A DNA stretch of 47,159 nucleotides from Sva-07 sp041686315 (GCA_041686315.1 JAWLEC010000004.1:1-47159), one strand, 5' to 3'. Shown: positions 23,251 through 31,646, counted from the stretch's first letter. Numbers and translations are program-made. The notes: generated from the sequence alone by a model not told the origin.

Positions 23251-24690
23251 TCAGGTGTCGGTTCCGGGACGCCGTTCGGCCTCCGCCTCGGGATCTCCGT
23301 GATACCCGGGCGGGTACGTCGACGCCAACTCCTCGGGCGTGGGCGTCCGCCGCTGCCGAGCCTCGGGGGGCAGCAGTGCGACGAGCGCCTTCATGATCTT
23401 CTTCGTGTCGGCGTCGGGACTGCGGTGCGCGAGCTTCACCGGTGGGCCGACCGTGGCGGTCACCAGCGGCCGGTTGCGCAGGGACACCTTCGGGAGACGA
23501 CTGCTGCGGGGCCACACCTTCTCGGTGCCCCACAGGCCCACCGGGATCACGGGAACGTCCGCTGCGGCTGCGATGCGCGCCGCACCCCACCTGCCCGTCA
23601 GTTCCGGCTCGAAGAAGGCCGGACCACGCGGAATCGTCCCTTCGGGGGCGATCATCAGCAGGTCGCCCGACCTCAGTGCAGCAACGGCGGCGTCGACGGG
23701 TTCGTCGGAGCCCGTTCCGCGATCGACGCGGATCCCGCCCGACGCCTTCAGGAACGGGCCGACCAACGGGACGTCGAACACCTCCTTCTTGCCGAGGCCG
23801 CGGACGTTCCGCCCGGTCTTGGCGATCACGAGCGCCATCACCACCGGGTCGAAGTACGAGCGATGGTTGAACACCACGATCGCCGGCCCGTGCGCCGGGA
23901 CGTGCTCGAGACCGGAGAACTCGAAGCGGGCATAGGGCGCGTACAGCTCGGGACGCACGAACGGCCGGCCCCACTCCTGCAGTTCCCGTCCGGCGATCTT
24001 GGCCACGCCCTCCGCCCTGTCGAAGTTCACCACCGGCCAGCCGCGGAGCAGCGCCGTCGCCTGCAGCTGGAGGTCGGGGTTGACCGCCACCGGATGTCCC
24101 ACCGAGGCGAGCAGCGGCGCGTCGAAGTAGCTGTCGGAGTAGGCCCAGCTCTCGGAGAGCACGACACCGTGACGTTCGGCCCACCGGGCCACGGCGTCGG
24201 ACTTCGGCCTCCCCCACACGAAGTCGCCGGTCATCCTGCCGGTGAACACGTCGCCGTCCGGGCCCTCGGTTCGTTCCCACCGGGTGGCGACCACGTCGTC
24301 GAAACCCAAGCGGTCGGCGAACGGCTTCACGAACACCAACGGCGAGGTGGTGGCCATCACCAGCCGCCGACCTGCAGCACGATGCTGCTCGATCGCCGAC
24401 GCCGCACCGGGCAGCACCAACTCGGCGAGTTCCTCGGCGGCGCCCTGCATCGCCCGCTCGACGGTCTCCACGCTCCACCCCTTCGCGGCGCGGCTGGCGA
24501 GGCGGGCGGGCTGCATGAGGATCCACGTCTCGCCGAACTGCTCGTAGAACCGGGTGAGGACGTCGGCGAGTGGCAGTTCCCCCGATCCCCCGAGCCCGGC
24601 GGCAGCGAGGTGGGCCCGGAAGACCGTCGCCGACGATGTCGAGATGAGCGTCCGGTCGAGGTCGAAGAAGGCTGCAGCGCCGCGCGACAT
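23251..24690 (-). CDS. HAD-IB phosphatase fused to PlsC-type acyltransferase
   Basis: A 479-residue two-domain enzyme. Residues 1 to about 225 are a HAD-IB (SerB-like) phosphatase with motif I FFDLDRT (10-14 DLDRT), MATTSPLVFVKPF and SYFDAPLL. Residues about 250-440 are a 1-acyl-glycerol-3-phosphate acyltransferase with NHRSYFD (275-281) and APEGTIPRG (EGT 350-352). Together they could acylate lysophosphatidate and remove a phosphate, feeding diacylglycerol to the WS/DGAT downstream. ATG 24690 is 6 nt after TAGTGT. This fusion is known in actinobacteria. The C-terminal 40 residues are polar and probably disordered. Confidence 0.92.
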   Translation of the reverse strand: MSRGAAAFFDLDRTLISTSSATVFRAHLAAAGLGGSGELPLADVLTRFYEQFGETWILMQPARLASRAAKGWSVETVERAMQGAAEELAELVLPGAASAIEQHRAAGRRLVMATTSPLVFVKPFADRLGFDDVVATRWERTEGPDGDVFTGRMTGDFVWGRPKSDAVARWAERHGVVLSESWAYSDSYFDAPLLASVGHPVAVNPDLQLQATALLRGWPVVNFDRAEGVAKIAGRELQEWGRPFVRPELYAPYARFEFSGLEHVPAHGPAIVVFNHRSYFDPVVMALVIAKTGRNVRGLGKKEVFDVPLVGPFLKASGGIRVDRGTGSDEPVDAAVAALRSGDLLMIAPEGTIPRGPAFFEPELTGRWGAARIAAAADVPVIPVGLWGTEKVWPRSSRLPKVSLRNRPLVTATVGPPVKLAHRSPDADTKKIMKALVALLPPEARQRRTPTPEELASTYPPGYHGDPEAEAERRPGTDT

Positions 24691-24696
24691 GCCGAG

Positions 24697-24702
24697 ACAC
24701 TA
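24697..24702 (-). promoter_or_regulatory. Predicted -10 box (TAGTGT) of lipid operon
   Basis: TAGTGT on the minus strand ends 6 nt before the ATG at 24690. Confidence 0.5.
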
Positions 24703-24747
24703 GGCCGCCATGCACCGCCCGGTTCACGGCGGCTCACGGTTGTCGGT

Positions 24748-25275
24748 TCAGGCAGGGTCGACGATCTCGCCGTCGGCGATCCAGCAGAGCTCGAGGTCGC
24801 GGCCGCCGATGCGGAGCAACGGGTTGCTCGGCGAACCAGCCCGAGATGCCCACGCCGATACCCGATTCGAAGTGGGTCGACGACGAGTAGCCCTCCGTGA
24901 GCGACGGCGCCAGCGTGCAGTGGGCGAGCACCACCTCGTTGCGCCTCCGATCGAGACGGGACGGGTTGGCCACCCACGATCCCTGACCGAGCAGGTGCCG
25001 GGCCCAGAGCATCCCCACCGTGGACGGGAGATCACCTTCGCAGCCGGCCACGATGCCGTCGTCGTTCAGTTCGGCGAGGGCGAGACATCCCGACGTGCCC
25101 GGATCGTGGAGGAGATCGAAACAGCGCACGGAGATCGCGGCGAAGCGGCCACCCTCCACCATGTCGTCGAGGGCGCCGGCCACGCTCGCAGCGGCGTCGA
25201 CGCCAGCGCGATCGATGGGGCGTGGGAGCGACCAGCGGAGCGTTCGGCACGCTCGACGAACCGGTCGCCGGTCAT
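24748..25275 (-). pseudogene. Degraded L-fucose/arabinose-isomerase-like gene
   Basis: Protein-like sequence continues through three frames. It begins MTGDRFVERAERSAG at 25275, shifts to a frame reading LPRPIDRAGVDAAASVAGAL and FAAISVRCFDLLHD, GCEGDLPSTVGMLW, HFESGIGVGISGWF, and shifts again to LLRIGGRDLELCWIADGE before the stop. These match the C-terminal half of fucose-isomerase-fold enzymes (metal-binding CEGD and HC residues). About the first half is absent. Two frameshifts plus truncation point to a dead gene. The ATG overlaps the thioredoxin stop (ATGA), so it may once have been co-translated. Confidence 0.65.
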
Positions 25276-25700
25276 GCCTGCGGTGCGCCGATCATTCCGG
25301 TGATCCTGGTGCGCAGAGCGTGTTCGGGCTGGGCGCCGATGACGGTCTCGACGAGATCACCGTCCCGGAGGAACAGCAGCATCGGGATGCTGGTGGCGCG
25401 GTAGCGCCGGGCGGTGTGCGGTGACTCGTCGATGTTGACCTTCACCACCTTGAGATCGGAGGCGAACTCTGCGGAGAGCCGCTCGAGGATCGGAGCGACC
25501 ATGCGGCAGGGACCGCACCACGGTGCCCAGAGATCGACCAGCACCAGCCGTGAGGTGGCAACGGCGTCGGCGAACTCGGCGTCACCGGCCTCGACGAGCC
25601 AGGGGAGGTCGTGGTGGCACTTCGCGCAGCGGGGGTTCCCGGACGCGGCGAGGGGCACACGGTTGCGCGCCCCGCAGGAGGGACAGGCGACGACTCCCAT
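25272..25700 (-). CDS. trxC: Thioredoxin 2-type protein with N-terminal zinc ribbon
   Basis: A 142-residue thioredoxin. The N-terminus has a zinc ribbon, CPSC (6-9) and CAKC (25-28). The thioredoxin fold follows with active site WCGPC (61-65) and cis-proline SIPMLL. This arrangement defines TrxC/thioredoxin 2, a cytoplasmic disulfide reductase often linked to oxidative stress. ATG 25700 is chosen because it begins the zinc ribbon and lies 7 nt after TACCGT. It is divergent from the hotdog thioesterase gene, and its stop overlaps the start of the isomerase remnant. Confidence 0.93.
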   Translation of the reverse strand: MGVVACPSCGARNRVPLAASGNPRCAKCHHDLPWLVEAGDAEFADAVATSRLVLVDLWAPWCGPCRMVAPILERLSAEFASDLKVVKVNIDESPHTARRYRATSIPMLLFLRDGDLVETVIGAQPEHALRTRITGMIGAPQA

Positions 25701-25707
25701 GCTGCTC

Positions 25708-25713
25708 ACGGTA
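25708..25713 (-). promoter_or_regulatory. Predicted -10 box (TACCGT) of thioredoxin gene
   Basis: TACCGT on the minus strand ends 7 nt before the ATG at 25700, in the 104-bp divergent gap. Confidence 0.5.
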
Positions 25714-25791
25714 CGGGCGGCGACCGGCTGTGGACAGGGCCGATCGGCCCCACCGGTCGGTCCGGCACCGCCCACCGACCGGCCGACGACC

Positions 25792-25797
25792 TAACGT
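25792..25797 (+). promoter_or_regulatory. Predicted -10 box (TAACGT) of hotdog thioesterase
   Basis: TAACGT ends 7 nt before the ATG at 25805, facing away from the thioredoxin promoter in the same gap. Confidence 0.5.
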
Positions 25798-25804
25798 CGA
25801 CGCG

Positions 25805-26236
25805 ATGACGGGAGCCGACACCACAGCAGACGGCGGCGAGGAGCTGGAGCTGCGGGGCATGTTCCCGCTGCGCTCGTATCTCGGCATGGAGATGTCGGGC
25901 GACGAGCCCGGCCTCGGCATCGCCTCGGTCGACCTCGCCGAGCAGCACCTCAACCCCTACGGTGTGGTGCACGGGGCGGTGCTCTTCGCCATGGTCGACA
26001 CGGCGATGGGCAAGGCGACGATGAGCGTGGTCGACGACGGCCGGTACTGCGCCAGCGTCGAGGTGTCGCTGCGTTTCATCCGACCGGTCTCGGAGGGCGA
26101 GGTGACAGCGACGGCCACCGTGCTCCGCAGAGGCCGCAACCTCGTCCATCTCGACGCCCGCGTGCACGGTTCCGACGACCGTCTGGTCGCCACGGCCGAC
26201 GGCACGTTCGCCCTGCTCGGCGAACCCGCCACCTGA
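25805..26236 (+). CDS. PaaI-type hotdog thioesterase
   Basis: A 143-residue single hotdog domain. The family motif LNPYGVVHGAVLFAMVDTAMG carries the conserved Asn, His-Gly and Asp of PaaI-like thioesterases, and SVEVSLRFIRPVSEGEVTATATVLRRGRNLVHLDARV completes the fold. It hydrolyses acyl- or aryl-CoA thioesters in the cytoplasm. Nothing nearby points to a particular substrate. ATG 25805 follows TAACGT by 7 nt, so the mRNA is likely leaderless. Confidence 0.92.
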   Translation: MTGADTTADGGEELELRGMFPLRSYLGMEMSGDEPGLGIASVDLAEQHLNPYGVVHGAVLFAMVDTAMGKATMSVVDDGRYCASVEVSLRFIRPVSEGEVTATATVLRRGRNLVHLDARVHGSDDRLVATADGTFALLGEPAT

Positions 26237-26336
26237 CACTGCTCGACGTTCTCCACCCGACGTCGCGACCCGACGTCTCCGGTGGTCGATCGCTTCACGG
26301 TGACGACGGGGACGCCGGTGCGGTAGGAATGGCGGC

Positions 26337-27824
26337 GTGGGCTACGTGATCGCACCGTCCGCCTCCGCCCGCCGCGAGGTTCGCCGGATCGCCGCCGAGC
26401 GCCTCGGGGAGGCCGTCGAGCGGCTCGACACACTGATCGACGCGGTCGACGACGACACCGACGTGGAGGAAGCGATCCACGAGATCCGGAAACGGTGCAA
26501 GGAGGTCCGCGGCCTGGCCCGGCTCGTCGGTCCGGCTCTCGGCAGCCGGTTCCACCGGTTCGACCGGACGGTGCGCTCCGCTGCCAACGAGCTGTCGGCC
26601 CTGCGAGACGCCCATGCCGTTCTCGCCACGTTCGACATCCTCGTCGATGCCCAGCCGACCGGCGACTCCGGCGCCCGGCACGATCTGCGAGCAGTCCGTG
26701 CCGGCCAGGCCGCGTTCGCCGACGCCGCGACCGAAGCTGCCGGGAGCGGCGACGACCGGATCCGCATGGCACGCGACCTGCTGCAGGAGGCGCTGGAGGC
26801 GTCGCGGAAGTGGAAGGTCCCGGCTGGCTTCGAGCCGCTGGGGGACGGCCTCGGCTCGACGTACGATCTCGGCCGTCGCTGGCTGCGTCGCGCCGAGAAG
26901 CACCCCACCGACGAGCGGCTCCACGAGTGGCGCAAGGCCGTCAAGCACCTCTGGTACCAGACCCGACTGCTGCACGACACGGCCCCCAGCGTGATGGGTC
27001 CGCTGGCCGACAACCTCGATGATCTCGCCGAGGCGCTCGGCGACGACCACGACCTCGCCGTGCTGGTCGCCCGGCTCGACGGCGCGGGTGCCGCCACCGC
27101 AGCCGCGGTGGGCCACACCGTCGACCTCGCCCGGGCCCAGCAGGCCGAGTTGCGCCGCCGGGCGTTCCGGATGGGCCACACGATCTACGCGGAGGACGGT
27201 GACGCCTTCGTCGCCCGGGTGCAGAAGTACTGGCTCGACACCGTACGTCTCGGTCCCGAACTCGTCGTCGGCGGGATCGCCACGCTCTCGCGCGAGCGCT
27301 CCGAGGACGAACAGCAGGCGTCAGGCGACAGCGGATCGGGACGCGAACTCGAGCGCAAGTTCCTGCTGGACGGCGGCCTGCGATCGGTGCCGGGGGACCT
27401 CGAACGCTGCGGCTCCAGCGAGATCCGGCAGGGCTATCTCGCCGTCGACGGCGCGGTCTCGGTGCGGGTGCGAGACGCCGGCGACTGCACCCTCACCGTC
27501 AAGTGGCGAACGGAGGCCGACGGTCCGGGCGAACGCGGCGAGCTCGAATGGACGATCGCCCGACAGCGATTCGAGTCGGTATGGCCCGCCACTACCGGGC
27601 GGCGCATCGTGAAGACCCGCCACCGGTTCGCACTGGACGGGCACACCGTGGAACTCGACGTGTTCCACGACGACCTCGACGGACTGGTGGTCGCCGAGGT
27701 GGAGTTCGACTCGCCGGATGCGCTGCGTTCGTTCGAGCCGCCGCCGTGGTTCGGCGACGAGGTCACCGACGACCGGCGCTACAGGAACGCCTCGCTCGCC
27801 GTCGACGGGCGACCGGCCCCCTGA
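26337..27824 (+). CDS. CHAD-CYTH domain protein (polyphosphate-related)
   Basis: A 495-residue protein. Residues about 8-310 are a CHAD domain, all-helical and His/Arg-rich: EEAIHEIRKRCKEVRGLARLV, then RLHEWRKAVKHLWYQTRLL and LGDDHDLAVL. CHAD proteins bind polyphosphate. Residues about 335-490 are a CYTH/triphosphate tunnel domain beginning with ELERKF (Glu337; ExExK) and containing IRQGYL, VRVRDAG and LTVKWR strands. CYTH domains hydrolyse triphosphate or make cyclic nucleotides using two metals. Together a role in polyphosphate or inorganic triphosphate turnover is likely. The order is CHAD then CYTH, the reverse of the better-known YgiF-type. GTG start follows a TAGGAAT stretch. Confidence 0.9.
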   Translation: MGYVIAPSASARREVRRIAAERLGEAVERLDTLIDAVDDDTDVEEAIHEIRKRCKEVRGLARLVGPALGSRFHRFDRTVRSAANELSALRDAHAVLATFDILVDAQPTGDSGARHDLRAVRAGQAAFADAATEAAGSGDDRIRMARDLLQEALEASRKWKVPAGFEPLGDGLGSTYDLGRRWLRRAEKHPTDERLHEWRKAVKHLWYQTRLLHDTAPSVMGPLADNLDDLAEALGDDHDLAVLVARLDGAGAATAAAVGHTVDLARAQQAELRRRAFRMGHTIYAEDGDAFVARVQKYWLDTVRLGPELVVGGIATLSRERSEDEQQASGDSGSGRELERKFLLDGGLRSVPGDLERCGSSEIRQGYLAVDGAVSVRVRDAGDCTLTVKWRTEADGPGERGELEWTIARQRFESVWPATTGRRIVKTRHRFALDGHTVELDVFHDDLDGLVVAEVEFDSPDALRSFEPPPWFGDEVTDDRRYRNASLAVDGRPAP

Positions 27825-27900
27825 CCGCTCCCACATCACGACGGTGTCGCTGCGGCCCGGCTCGCGCCGGCACTCGTCGGACGCGCGAGAGTGATCGATC

Positions 27901-29370
27901 GTGAGCGAGCAACTGCACTGGCGTTCGGCGTCGGAGCTGGCGGCGGCCGTCCGTCGGCGTGAGGTGTCGAGCACCGAGACACTCGATCACCTCGTCGATC
28001 GGATCGAGCGCCTCGACGGCGGGATCAACGCCGTCGTCCAGTGGGATCTCGACCGGGCCCGCAGGCTCGCCCGGGAGGCCGACGACGCCGTGGTGCAGGG
28101 CCTCGCGGGCGGGCCGCTCCACGGGGTGCCGATGACGGTGAAGGACTCGTTCCAGACCGAGGGGTGCATCACCACGTCCGGTTCCGCCGACCTCGCCGAC
28201 TTCGTCCCGACCGAGGACTCCTGGCCGGTCGCCCGGCTGCGTGACGCGGGAGCCATCCCGTTCGCCAAGACGAACCTGCCGTTGTTCGCCGACGACATCC
28301 AGAGCTTCAACGAGGTGTACGGCACGACCCACAACCCGCATCGCCTCGACCACACTCCCGGGGGATCGTCGGGTGGCTCGGCGGCGGCGCTGGCGACGGG
28401 CTTCACGCCGCTCGAGGTGGGCAGCGACATCGGCGGCTCGATCCGCGTGCCGGCGCACTACAGCGGCGTGATGGGCCACAAACCGAGCTACGGCATCGTG
28501 CCCGGCCACGGGCAGATCCCCGGCATGCCGGGAACGCTCACCCAGGCCGACCTCGCCGTGGTCGGCCCCATGGCCCGGACGGTCGACGACCTCGAACTCG
28601 GGCTCGACGTGATGGCCGGCCCCGACCGCTGGTCGACCCCGGCGTGGCGGCTCGACCTCCCCGCACCCCGCTCGACCCGGCTCGCCGACTTCCGGATCGC
28701 GGCCTGGCTCGACGACCCCGCCTGTTCCGTCGACGCCGACACGACCCGGGCGCTCGTCGACATCGTGGCCGCCGTCGACGCGGCGGGCGGACGGGTCGAC
28801 ACCGATGCGCGGCCGGACGTGACACTCGAGAAGGCATTCCGGGTGTTCGGTGAGCTGCTGTTCGCAGCGCTGGCCGGTGGCCAGCCGAAGGAGTCGCTCG
28901 ACGCATTCGCCGCCGACGACACGGAGTCGCCGCTGGGGTGGATGAAGCGCAGTACCGCTGCGCGCCACCGCGCCTGGCTGGCCAACAACGAGCGGCGTCT
29001 GCAGATCCGCCAGCGCTTCGCGGAGTTCTTCGAGCGCCACGATGCGCTCCTGCTGCCGGTGCATCCCCGCCCTGCGATCCCGCACGACCAGTCGTTGCCG
29101 CAGTTCGCACGGACGGTGGAGATCGACGGCGTCGAGCGGCCGTATCTCGACCTGTGGCCGTGGATCGCCCCGGCCGGGCTCGCCTACCTGCCGGCCACCG
29201 TGGTGCCGGTGGGCATCAGCGCCCAGGGCCTCCCGATCGGGATCCAGATCGTGGGCCCGTTCCTCCACGACCGCACCGTGCTGCAGATCGCCCGGCACAT
29301 CTCCACCCTCGCCGCCGACCGCAACGGCTGGCCCTCCCCCTGCCCCCGACCCCCAGCACCGTTTGCGTGA
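27901..29370 (+). CDS. Amidase (amidase signature family), second copy
   Basis: A 489-residue amidase-signature enzyme with Lys81 in MTVKDSFQT, the Ser pair 156-157 in PGGSSGGS and nucleophile Ser180 in DIGGSIRVPAH. It is only distantly similar to the amidase at 5800 (different insertions and C-terminus), so not a recent duplicate. Residues HNPHRLDHTPGGSSGG fit the family consensus. Cytoplasmic, substrate unknown. Its last codons (TTT GCG TGA) are provided by the left arm of the palindromic repeat that begins at 29361, so the repeat has defined the gene's end. Confidence 0.92.
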   Translation: MSEQLHWRSASELAAAVRRREVSSTETLDHLVDRIERLDGGINAVVQWDLDRARRLAREADDAVVQGLAGGPLHGVPMTVKDSFQTEGCITTSGSADLADFVPTEDSWPVARLRDAGAIPFAKTNLPLFADDIQSFNEVYGTTHNPHRLDHTPGGSSGGSAAALATGFTPLEVGSDIGGSIRVPAHYSGVMGHKPSYGIVPGHGQIPGMPGTLTQADLAVVGPMARTVDDLELGLDVMAGPDRWSTPAWRLDLPAPRSTRLADFRIAAWLDDPACSVDADTTRALVDIVAAVDAAGGRVDTDARPDVTLEKAFRVFGELLFAALAGGQPKESLDAFAADDTESPLGWMKRSTAARHRAWLANNERRLQIRQRFAEFFERHDALLLPVHPRPAIPHDQSLPQFARTVEIDGVERPYLDLWPWIAPAGLAYLPATVVPVGISAQGLPIGIQIVGPFLHDRTVLQIARHISTLAADRNGWPSPCPRPPAPFA

Positions 29371-29483
29371 CGGAAATTTCGGGACGGGCCGAAGAAAACG
29401 TCACGCAAACGAGAAACCCACAGCACCACCACCGTTTGCGTGACGGAAATGTTGGGACGGGCCAACAAATGCGTCACGCAAAC
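29361..29483. repeat. Two tandem 50-base hairpin elements (REP/MITE-like)
   Basis: Copy 1 (29361-29410) and copy 2 (29434-29483) each have perfect 12-bp outer arms, GTTTGCGTGACG and CGTCACGCAAAC. Each has an inner 5-bp stem closing a GACGGG loop and a trailing GAGAAACC. The period is 73 bp. Inner stems differ yet still pair: TTCGG/CCGAA in copy 1 and GTTGG/CCAAC in copy 2. They lie between the convergent amidase and SRPBCC genes and may act as a bidirectional terminator or represent a mobile REP-like element. Confidence 0.85.
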
Positions 29484-29511
29484 GAGAAACCTCACCCGCT
29501 CGCGACGCGGG

Positions 29512-29988
29512 TCAGGGGGATTCGAGGAGGGCCTTCAGGTTGGCGAGTGCGACCGGGAGGTCCTTCGCCGCCTGCTTCCACAGCAGGTCGAGGACCTTGC
29601 CGAACCCCCGCTTCGCCTGCAGCCCCTGCCGGTAGACGATCCGGCACCCCTCGTCGGTGGGCTCGATCCGGACCGACTCCGCGAGCGTCTCCAGGATCGG
29701 CAGCTTCGACGACGTGACGGCGAACGCGAAGTGCTCGTTCTCGTCCCAGGCGGTGAACTCCTCCTCCAGCGTCAGGCGCTTGGCGGTCACCCGCCGTCCG
29801 CCGCCGACACCTTCGCCCGAGCCGATCACCTCCACCCGGTCGAGCGCCGTGAACCACTCGGGCCAGCCGGCGTGATCGGTGATGCGCTCCCACGCTGCCG
29901 CAGGCGGGACGGCCACATCGATCGAGGCCTCGACACGAATCGGCGCGGCGTCGATCCACTCGGGTGGCTGGATCGTGTGGGTCGGCAT
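29512..29988 (-). CDS. SRPBCC (START/polyketide cyclase-like) protein
   Basis: A 158-residue SRPBCC-fold protein. The typical start IRVEASIDVAVPPAAAWERITDHAGWPEWFTALDRVEVIG is followed by a beta-sheet and a long C-terminal helix (FGKVLDLLWKQAAKDLPVALANLKALLE). These proteins bind lipids or aromatic ligands in a deep cavity, and some are cyclases or toxin-like proteins. No catalytic residues can be named. A GGAGG Shine-Dalgarno lies just before the ATG at 29988. It converges on the amidase gene across the hairpin repeat. Confidence 0.88.
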   Translation of the reverse strand: MPTHTIQPPEWIDAAPIRVEASIDVAVPPAAAWERITDHAGWPEWFTALDRVEVIGSGEGVGGGRRVTAKRLTLEEEFTAWDENEHFAFAVTSSKLPILETLAESVRIEPTDEGCRIVYRQGLQAKRGFGKVLDLLWKQAAKDLPVALANLKALLESP

Positions 29989-30051
29989 GGCAGGAGCCTC
30001 CGGGGTCGGGCCGTCGTCCGACGGCCGGCGGTCAGGGAAGATGAACGGTCG

Positions 30052-30207
30052 TCACGGGCAGCCGGGTCTCAACCCGTCTCCACCAACGTGCTCACCGCCG
30101 GTGGTCGTGACCCACGACCCGTCGCCGGAGGCGATCTCGAGGTCGGTCACCTTGGACCAGACGTGCGACAGATGGTCGGCATGGTCGGTGATCATCGGGC
30201 TCATCAT
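30052..30207 (-). pseudogene. N-terminal remnant of a class III aminotransferase
   Basis: A 51-codon frame starts MMSPMITDHADHLSHVWSKV and continues TDLEIASGDGSWVTTTGGEH, then loses similarity. This is close to the N-terminus of GABA/ornithine-type aminotransferases, where the segment is normally followed by YLDFTSGI. It has an AAAGGTGGA Shine-Dalgarno and starts 27 bp after the stop of the FAD-dependent amine-oxidase-like gene. This suggests a former two-gene operon whose second gene lost all but its first 40 codons. Confidence 0.55.
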
Positions 30208-30234
30208 TCCACCTTTCCGTCCGATTGCCCACGG

Positions 30235-31632
30235 CTACCCGACGAACCGGTCGAGCAGTTCGCCGAGGCGCGACGTCGATCCGGTGCGCTCCTCGTGCCG
30301 GTCGATGCGACCGGCGATCCGCAACCCGCCGTTGATGCCGAGCCAGCGGAGCGGCTCGGGTTCCCATGCCCGCGAACGGTGATCCACCCACGGCAGCGAC
30401 ACGAGGTCCGAGCGCTCGCCCCTGACGAGATCGGCGACGGTGCGACCGGCCAGGTTCGACACGGCCACGCCTTCGCCCACGTAGCCGCCCGCCCATGCCA
30501 GCCCGGTGTCCCTGTCGAGCCCCACGGAGGGGCGCCAGTCACGCGGCACGCCCAGGACACCACCCCACCGGTGGGTGATCGGCGTGTCGGCGAGTTGCGG
30601 CAGCAGCTCCACGAGCGTGCGGGCGATGGTGTCGTGGACGTCCGAGCGCTGTTCGGTGGCGGCATCGATGCCCGACCCGAACCGGTACGGCGCACCCCGG
30701 CCGCCCAATGCGATCCGGCCGTCGGCGGTGCGCTGGCCGTAGATCACCATGCGCCGGTCGTCGGAGAAGGTCTCCATCTCGCGCAGCCCGATGGTGTCCC
30801 ACATCTCGTCCGGCAGGGGCTCGGTGGCCACCATCAGCGAGTACAGCGGCACGAGGGTGCGGCGGTGACCCGGCAGGTCGCGGGTGTATCCCTCGGTGGC
30901 GCGCACGACGACGTCGGCGCGTACGGTGCCGCGGCCGGTGACCGCTGCCGGGCGGGTCGTGGACGTAGCCGCGACGACATCGGTGACGTCGGTCTCCTCC
31001 ACGATCCGCCCGCCGAGGCGCTCGACCGCACCGGCGAGCCCGCGCGCCAGGCGGGCCGGCTGGACCCGGGCACCGTGGGCGTAGTGGATGCCGCCCAGGA
31101 CGTCGGTGGCCGTGAGACGGTCGGCCGCCTCGGCAGCGTCGAGGAGGTCGATGTCGTCGGCACCGAATCCGTGGATGCGGTAGGTCCCGACCTCGTCCCG
31201 CTGGCGTTCGAGCTGCGGCACGGTCCGGGCGAGGCGGATCACGCCGCCCTTCGCGAAACCGCAGTCGATCGCTTCGCTGTCGACGATCCGCCCGATCTCG
31301 TCGACGGTGTCCATGACGGCGCGCATCATCCGGATCCCGCCGTCGCGGCCGCCGAGTTCGACCGCTCCGTGGAGTTCGCCTGCGAGCTCCCCGACGCACC
31401 AGCCTCCGTTGCGGCCGGATGCGCCGAAGCCGACGACGTGCCGTTCGATCACCATGACCCGCACGGACGGATCGGCTCGCAGCAGTGCGTAGGCGGTCCA
31501 CAAGCCGGTGTACCCGCCGCCGACGACCGCGACGTCGACGTCGGCGTCACCCTCGAGCGAAAGCCGAGGCGTGAGCGGCCCGTCGAGCTGTTCCAGCCAC
31601 AACGACTTCGACCGCAGCGACGACTCGTCCAT
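30235..31632 (-). CDS. FAD-dependent amine/amino-acid oxidoreductase (DAO family)
   Basis: A 465-residue flavoprotein. The FAD-binding motif is VDVAVVGGGYTGLWTAYAL (about 32-50), followed by the conserved FGASGRNGGWCVG of gamma-glutamylputrescine oxidase/glycine-oxidase-type enzymes, and a C-terminal AGGYVGEGVAVSNLAGRTVADLV FAD loop. It oxidises an amine or N-substituted amino acid. Context supports amine catabolism: a class III aminotransferase remnant follows, and a saccharopine-dehydrogenase-like gene is divergent. The ATG lies 8 nt after TAGCGT. Confidence 0.9.
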   Translation of the reverse strand: MDESSLRSKSLWLEQLDGPLTPRLSLEGDADVDVAVVGGGYTGLWTAYALLRADPSVRVMVIERHVVGFGASGRNGGWCVGELAGELHGAVELGGRDGGIRMMRAVMDTVDEIGRIVDSEAIDCGFAKGGVIRLARTVPQLERQRDEVGTYRIHGFGADDIDLLDAAEAADRLTATDVLGGIHYAHGARVQPARLARGLAGAVERLGGRIVEETDVTDVVAATSTTRPAAVTGRGTVRADVVVRATEGYTRDLPGHRRTLVPLYSLMVATEPLPDEMWDTIGLREMETFSDDRRMVIYGQRTADGRIALGGRGAPYRFGSGIDAATEQRSDVHDTIARTLVELLPQLADTPITHRWGGVLGVPRDWRPSVGLDRDTGLAWAGGYVGEGVAVSNLAGRTVADLVRGERSDLVSLPWVDHRSRAWEPEPLRWLGINGGLRIAGRIDRHEERTGSTSRLGELLDRFVG

Positions 31633-31640
31633 GCCCCACG

Positions 31641-31646
31641 ACGCTA
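31641..31646 (-). promoter_or_regulatory. Predicted -10 box (TAGCGT) of FAD oxidoreductase gene
   Basis: TAGCGT on the minus strand ends 8 nt before the ATG at 31632, in the 86-bp divergent gap. Confidence 0.45.

Noticed and set aside
22108..24900. Open frame of over 900 codons on the plus strand opposite WS/DGAT and HAD-PlsC
   Set aside because: It is antisense to well-supported genes and shows no recognisable domain.
24748..25275. Programmed ribosomal frameshifting in the isomerase-like sequence
   Set aside because: There is no slippery heptamer or downstream pseudoknot that I can see, and the N-terminal half is missing. Decay explains it better.
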